Origin: Chloroflexi bacterium RBG_16_56_11 | GTDB taxonomy: Bacteria > Chloroflexota > Dehalococcoidia > Dehalococcoidales > RBG-16-60-22 | NCBI GenBank assembly: GCA_001796865.1 | Contig: MGNQ01000009.1 | Location: forward strand, 376-6,133 | Direction of reading: 5' to 3' | Length of the DNA: 5,758 bases | In this document: one piece after another, positions 2,994-5,758 of the stretch | Position numbering within the stretch: the stretch's first letter is position 1 | How the letters are laid out: each line of letters starts with the position of its first letter | Program-made: the position numbers and the translations under genes | The notes under the pieces: generated by a model | The model's database searches: none | Told to the model about the DNA's origin: nothing | What the model saw: the letters and a program-made list of their open reading frames with translations, nothing else

Positions 2994-5758
2994 TTACCGG
3001 CGCCACCAGAATGTCGATGACTTGACTTCGAAGGTGCCGGTCAGACCGTTGACGTCTACATTGTACTTTCCCGCCTTCCATTTGGAAGTAGTGAAGGTCA
3101 CTTTGACGTTGGCGCCCGCGGCGAGTGTAACGGTCTTGGAAGATTCCTTCGTCCCGTTTACTTTCAGAGTTACCGTGTAGGTGCCGGTAGTACCACCATT
3201 ATTAGTGACGAGGACCGAGATATTCACCGTCTGTCGGCTGCTCACCTGGGTCGGCGAGATAACCAGGTCGCTCACGACAAAGGTGGCCGGAGTTACCGGG
3301 GTCGCTGAAGGCGTCGTGAAGGTGCCGCCGGCTGCTTCGGAGCGGTTGCCGGCACTGTCCAAGGATATTATCTTGTAAGTATACGTGGTGCCGGGATTAA
3401 GGCTGTTAAGGCGGACCAGGTGCTGGGTGACCATGTTGTTGTCCTGCGGCGTGGTCTGGGTGGGGCTGGCCGCATACTCGACCTGGCTGGTGCTCAACTC
3501 ATCGGTCGCCCATTTTATATCCGCGGCATTTGACGCAATGTTGGAGGACGAGACACCGGTGATTACCGGTGGCGTGCTGTCTCCCGCCGGTGGTGTCTGG
3601 GCAACGGTCGCTCGCAGCACGTAATGATGGCCATTGGAGTCGGCGCCGGCCGTGGGGAACTGCCCGGGTAGCGATCCGTAGGAAGAAGATACCCAGTAGT
3701 GAGAACCTCCGGCTACATCATACAGGCATTTGATGCCATTATCGCTCTGGATATTGAAGGCCAACCAGTAGTAGGTGTCTTGCTGTACCGGCAGGGCGAG
3801 GCCGCTGATAGCTACCCAGCCGTTGGCAACGCTGGCTTCGCCGGCGTCCAGTAGCAGGTTGCCGGGGGTACCGCCATTATCCGCGTACACGCCCATCCTG
3901 ACTTTGCCGCTAGGAGAGGCGTCATCGAACATGATTTCGAGCTTGGTCAGGGTCCCGGTGCCCGAGTCGTTGAGTAATCTGACGGTATCTATTTCATTGG
4001 CGTCGTCGGTATAGACATCGGTGCCGCTGTTATGACCAAAGGTGTCGGTCGCACCCGCGGGGGGATTGGTGCCCGCCGGAGCCGTGACGATCAGGGTAAC
4101 GGTGGTAACGGAAGAAAAGGTATCACCGTCATTAGCCTTGTAGGTGAAGGTATCGGTGCCGACATAGTCGGAGTCGGGGACATAGGTGAAGGACCCGTTG
4201 CTGTTCAGCGTCAGGCTGCAATGGGTCACATCCGTCACCAGGACGGCCGTGAGCGTATCTCCATTAGCGTCGCTGTCATTGGCCAGGACGCCGGGTGCAT
4301 TGACATTAAGCGTGATAGTATTGGTGACGTTATAAACGTCGCTGGAAGTAACTGGCGCGCTATCTGCGGAGCCCTGCACCGTCAGGAATACCGTAGCGGG
4401 ATCGGAATCACTTACGCCATCGTTAGCTTTGTAAGAGAAGGAATCGCTCCCGGTATAGCCGGTGGCTGGCGTATATGTGAAAGAGCCGTTGGCGTTGAAC
4501 GCCAGGGTCCCGTGGCCGACACCGCTTACCAGCGCGGACGTCAGGGGGTTGCCCTCAGAGTCGGTATCATTGGCTAAAACACCGGGCGTCGCCACACTAA
4601 GGACGCTGTTAACGGTATAGGATTCGTTTACGGCTAACGGTTTGTCGTTGACCGCGGCGACGGTAATGGTAGCGGTAGCGGTGTTGGAATCGGCCAGTCC
4701 GTCATTGGCTTTGAACGTAAAGGAGTCGGTCCCGCTGTAGTTGGCGGCGGGTGTATAGGTGAATGAGCCGTTCGCGTTGAGTGTCACTGAGCCGTGGGCC
4801 GGATTGGTCACTTTTACGGCGGTCAGCGTGTCGCCGTCGGCGTCGCTGCTGCCGTTCAACACGCCCGGGGCCGACGTGTTAAGCACAGAATCTTCGCTGG
4901 CGGAAAAACTGCGATTGGTGACCGCGGGGGCGTTGTTTACCCTGGCGACGGTGACAGTGACGGTTGCCGTATTCGAGTCGGCCGTGCCGTCATTTACCTT
5001 GTAGGCGAAAGAGTCGCTTCCGGTATAACCAGCCGCGGGTATATAGTTGAAGGAACCATTGGAGTTCAGCGTTAACGACCCATGGGCCGGGTCGCTGACC
5101 TTGGACACCGTGAGGGTGGTGCTATCGGCGTCAGAATCATTGCCGAGGACGCCGGGGGCGCTAACGGCGAGAGTGGTGTCCCTGGTAGCCGAGTAGCTAT
5201 CGTTGACGGCGAGCGGCGGGTTGTTCGTTGGTGAGCCGGAGCCTGATTCCAGGGCGCCCAGGTCGGGAGCGGTGCCGCTATACGGCCAGGGGGAATTGGC
5301 GTCATTGAAGCCGGGAAGAATAGCGCCCTTATCGATGAAGGCGCTCCCGCTCTTGAGGGCAAAGTCCCGGCCGGATATGTTGACGAACTCATTGGCCGCG
5401 CTGATGCTCATACCATTTTTTTCCTGGCCGTAGCTGCTCTGGAACTTGGAGAAAGTCACCTGGTTGTCATCTCCCCACTTTATAAAACGGCCGGTGCTGG
5501 TGGTGGAATACAGGTTATCGTAGTTGAAGTCGTGGTTATAGATATCTCCACTGCCGTGGCCGAACTCGATGATATACCAGGAGGCATGGATAATATTATT
5601 CCTGGCCAGGATGTTCTGCAGACCACTGTTGGTGGCAAAGGGGCCATCGGCTCCCTCGGAAGCAGCGTAGACGGTATTATGATAGAGGTAGATACGACCC
5701 AGTGTATTGTTACCCATCTTGAAAGCGCCGCCCGCCCCGATTTCCCGGGTAATGGCGG
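2994..5758 (-). CDS. Large modular extracellular protein: beta-helix, four Ig-like repeats, unassigned domain, Fn3, CARDB-like (5' end outside window)
   Basis: The frame is open to the window edge, with 13 further codons before the internal Met at 5717, so the true start and any signal peptide lie beyond 5758. At least 920 residues are visible (numbered here from the Met at 5717). In order: the end of a parallel beta-helix (to about 160), four Big_9/cadherin-like repeats (166-547), a beta-rich unassigned domain (551-706), a fibronectin type III-like domain (714-804) and a CARDB-like domain (810-898), ending STFWWRR. Composition is rich in T, S, N, D and G, with only two cysteines (500, 664), as in secreted proteins. 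Each Ig repeat has an acidic N-D-x-D type loop that may bind calcium. The beta-helix suggests a carbohydrate-binding or polysaccharide-acting N-terminal part; no catalytic residue can be identified here. The likely role is surface adhesion or polymer binding (inference). The C-terminus lacks an LPxTG motif, a TM helix or a recognisable sorting domain. Confidence 0.92.
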   Translation of the reverse strand, partial: AITREIGAGGAFKMGNNTLGRIYLYHNTVYAASEGADGPFATNSGLQNILARNNIIHASWYIIEFGHGSGDIYNHDFNYDNLYSTTSTGRFIKWGDDNQVTFSKFQSSYGQEKNGMSISAANEFVNISGRDFALKSGSAFIDKGAILPGFNDANSPWPYSGTAPDLGALESGSGSPTNNPPLAVNDSYSATRDTTLAVSAPGVLGNDSDADSTTLTVSKVSDPAHGSLTLNSNGSFNYIPAAGYTGSDSFAYKVNDGTADSNTATVTVTVARVNNAPAVTNRSFSASEDSVLNTSAPGVLNGSSDADGDTLTAVKVTNPAHGSVTLNANGSFTYTPAANYSGTDSFTFKANDGLADSNTATATITVAAVNDKPLAVNESYTVNSVLSVATPGVLANDTDSEGNPLTSALVSGVGHGTLAFNANGSFTYTPATGYTGSDSFSYKANDGVSDSDPATVFLTVQGSADSAPVTSSDVYNVTNTITLNVNAPGVLANDSDANGDTLTAVLVTDVTHCSLTLNSNGSFTYVPDSDYVGTDTFTYKANDGDTFSSVTTVTLIVTAPAGTNPPAGATDTFGHNSGTDVYTDDANEIDTVRLLNDSGTGTLTKLEIMFDDASPSGKVRMGVYADNGGTPGNLLLDAGEASVANGWVAISGLALPVQQDTYYWLAFNIQSDNGIKCLYDVAGGSHYWVSSSYGSLPGQFPTAGADSNGHHYVLRATVAQTPPAGDSTPPVITGVSSSNIASNAADIKWATDELSTSQVEYAASPTQTTPQDNNMVTQHLVRLNSLNPGTTYTYKIISLDSAGNRSEAAGGTFTTPSATPVTPATFVVSDLVISPTQVSSRQTVNISVLVTNNGGTTGTYTVTLKVNGTKESSKTVTLAAGANVKVTFTTSKWKAGKYNVDVNGLTGTFEVKSSTFWWRR
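3024..3290 (-). other. CARDB-like C-terminal domain of the surface protein
   Basis: Residues 810-898 contain FVVSDLVISPTQVSSRQTVN, VLVTNNGGTTGTYTVTLKVN and VTLAAGANVKVTFTTSKWKA, ending GTFEV. This is the seven-strand pattern of CARDB-type beta-sandwiches (cell-adhesion-related domain in bacteria). Such a domain is a frequent last module of large exported proteins in Chloroflexota-like bacteria (from memory). Only about nine residues follow it. Confidence 0.7.
3306..3578 (-). other. Fibronectin type III-like domain of the surface protein
   Basis: Residues 714-804 start STPPVITGVSSSNIASNAAD and include IKWATDELSTSQVEY (734-748), then HLVRLNSLNPGTTYTYKIIS (766-785), DSAGN and FTTP. The conserved W of strand B, the L-x-P-G-T-x-Y turn and the terminal TF-T-P are the usual Fn3 landmarks. 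The form with 'T-D-E-x-S-x-S-x-V-E-Y' is common in bacterial exported proteins. Confidence 0.8.
3600..4067 (-). other. Unassigned beta-rich domain of the surface protein
   Basis: Residues 551-706 match no domain I can name. Landmarks: FGHNSGTDVYTDDANEID (560-577), a strand LTKLEIMFDD, then SGKVRMGVYADNGGTPGNLL (603-622), NGWVAISGLALPVQQDTYYW (632-651), LAFNIQ, and a final aromatic stretch HYWVSSSYGSLPGQFP (673-688) before HHYVLRATV. The 'GKVRxGVYxDxxGxPGxLL ... GWVxI ... YYWLAF' order is seen in exported bacterial proteins beside Fn3 and Ig domains and looks like a jelly-roll module, perhaps carbohydrate binding (inference). Confidence 0.5.
4077..5222 (-). repeat. Four tandem Big_9/cadherin-like (VCBS-type) Ig repeats, period about 285 nt
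   Basis: The four units are at 4938-5222, 4650-4937, 4368-4649 and 4077-4367 (residues 166-260, 261-356, 357-450 and 451-547). Each follows the order: APGVL, N-D-x-D acidic loop, DTLT-like strand, HGSLTLN-like strand, NGSFTYTP, Y-x-G-x-DSF-x-YK-x-NDG, and a closing VTVTV strand. The NGSF motifs sit at residues 220, 316, 410 and 507, a spacing of 94-97 residues. The DNA is diverged between copies, so the array is old rather than a recent duplication. Unit 2 has GSSDAD in place of the NDSDAD-type loop, and unit 4 has HCSL in place of HGSL. Confidence 0.9.
5238..5758 (-). other. C-terminal end of a right-handed parallel beta-helix domain
   Basis: The visible part (13 residues before the Met at 5717, then residues 1-160) has beta-helix rungs such as RIYLYHNTVY (8-17) and LARNNIIHASWYIIEF (37-52), with asparagine-ladder character. 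It ends with the closing segment GSAFIDKGAILPGFND (124-139) and APDLGALE (150-157). The 'G-S-x-x-I-D-x-G ... PDLGALE' ending is typical of right-handed beta-helix proteins of the pectate-lyase-like kind. The number of rungs and any catalytic site lie outside the window. Confidence 0.8.

Noticed and set aside
4032..4577. Plus-strand open frame of 181 codons opposite the Ig repeats
   Set aside because: It is a shadow of the repetitive minus-strand coding region; its own apparent repeats only mirror the Ig repeat period.
4077..5222. Regularly spaced repeats considered as a CRISPR-like array
   Set aside because: The period is about 285 nt, the copies are diverged, and the region encodes Ig-fold domains in an unbroken frame.
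5072..5392. Minus-strand frame overlapping the surface protein in another register
   Set aside because: It is rich in P, S, T and R without domain character and lies wholly inside the beta-helix/Ig coding frame.
5715..5717. ATG at 5717 as the start of the surface protein
   Set aside because: The frame continues upstream without a stop to the window edge, and the Met sits inside a beta-helix rung with no signal peptide after it.

Overview
All genes supported in this window lie on the minus strand, so the window reads right to left. From upstream to downstream they are: the 3' part of a very long modular extracellular protein gene (2994 to beyond 5758), a small polytopic membrane protein gene (2052-2828), an electron transfer flavoprotein beta subunit gene (1181-1972), and the 5' part of a FAD-linked oxidase gene (1034 running off position 1). 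The oxidase frame stays open to the window edge for 344 codons behind a strong Shine-Dalgarno sequence. I translated it by hand from the minus strand; it is easy to miss because its stop codon is outside the window.

The right half (2994-5758) encodes the end of a right-handed beta-helix domain, four tandem Ig-fold repeats of the Big_9/cadherin-like ('VCBS-type') kind, a 155-residue beta-rich domain I cannot name, a fibronectin type III-like domain, and a C-terminal CARDB-like domain. This is a typical layout for a large secreted or surface protein. The gene ends in a textbook intrinsic terminator (perfect 14-bp stem, 4-nt loop, U-tract) at 2909-2945. This isolates it from the membrane protein gene downstream and shows that the longest possible reading of that gene, starting at 2942 inside the terminator stem, is not the real start.

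The left half looks metabolic. EtfB and a VAO/PCMH-type FAD oxidase are co-oriented, so the oxidase may pass electrons to an ETF heterodimer. No EtfA lies in the window. The 146-nt gap between the two genes holds a nested palindromic element of the widespread intergenic 'CCTCTCCC/GGGAGAGG' kind. The membrane protein resembles the 8-TM sensory input half of membrane histidine kinases, but it stops where the output domains would begin.

Base composition is moderately GC-rich. A CARDB-like terminal module on a huge beta-helix protein, a membrane sensor module and an ETF-linked FAD oxidase would fit an anaerobic bacterium such as a Chloroflexota (Dehalococcoidia-like) lineage or another subsurface group. 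This taxonomic guess rests on protein style alone and is weak. No RNA gene, CRISPR array, insertion sequence or phage gene was seen. I see no convincing evidence of an undescribed multi-gene system; the most notable points are the EtfB-oxidase pair without EtfA, the orphan sensor module and the unassigned domain in the surface protein.
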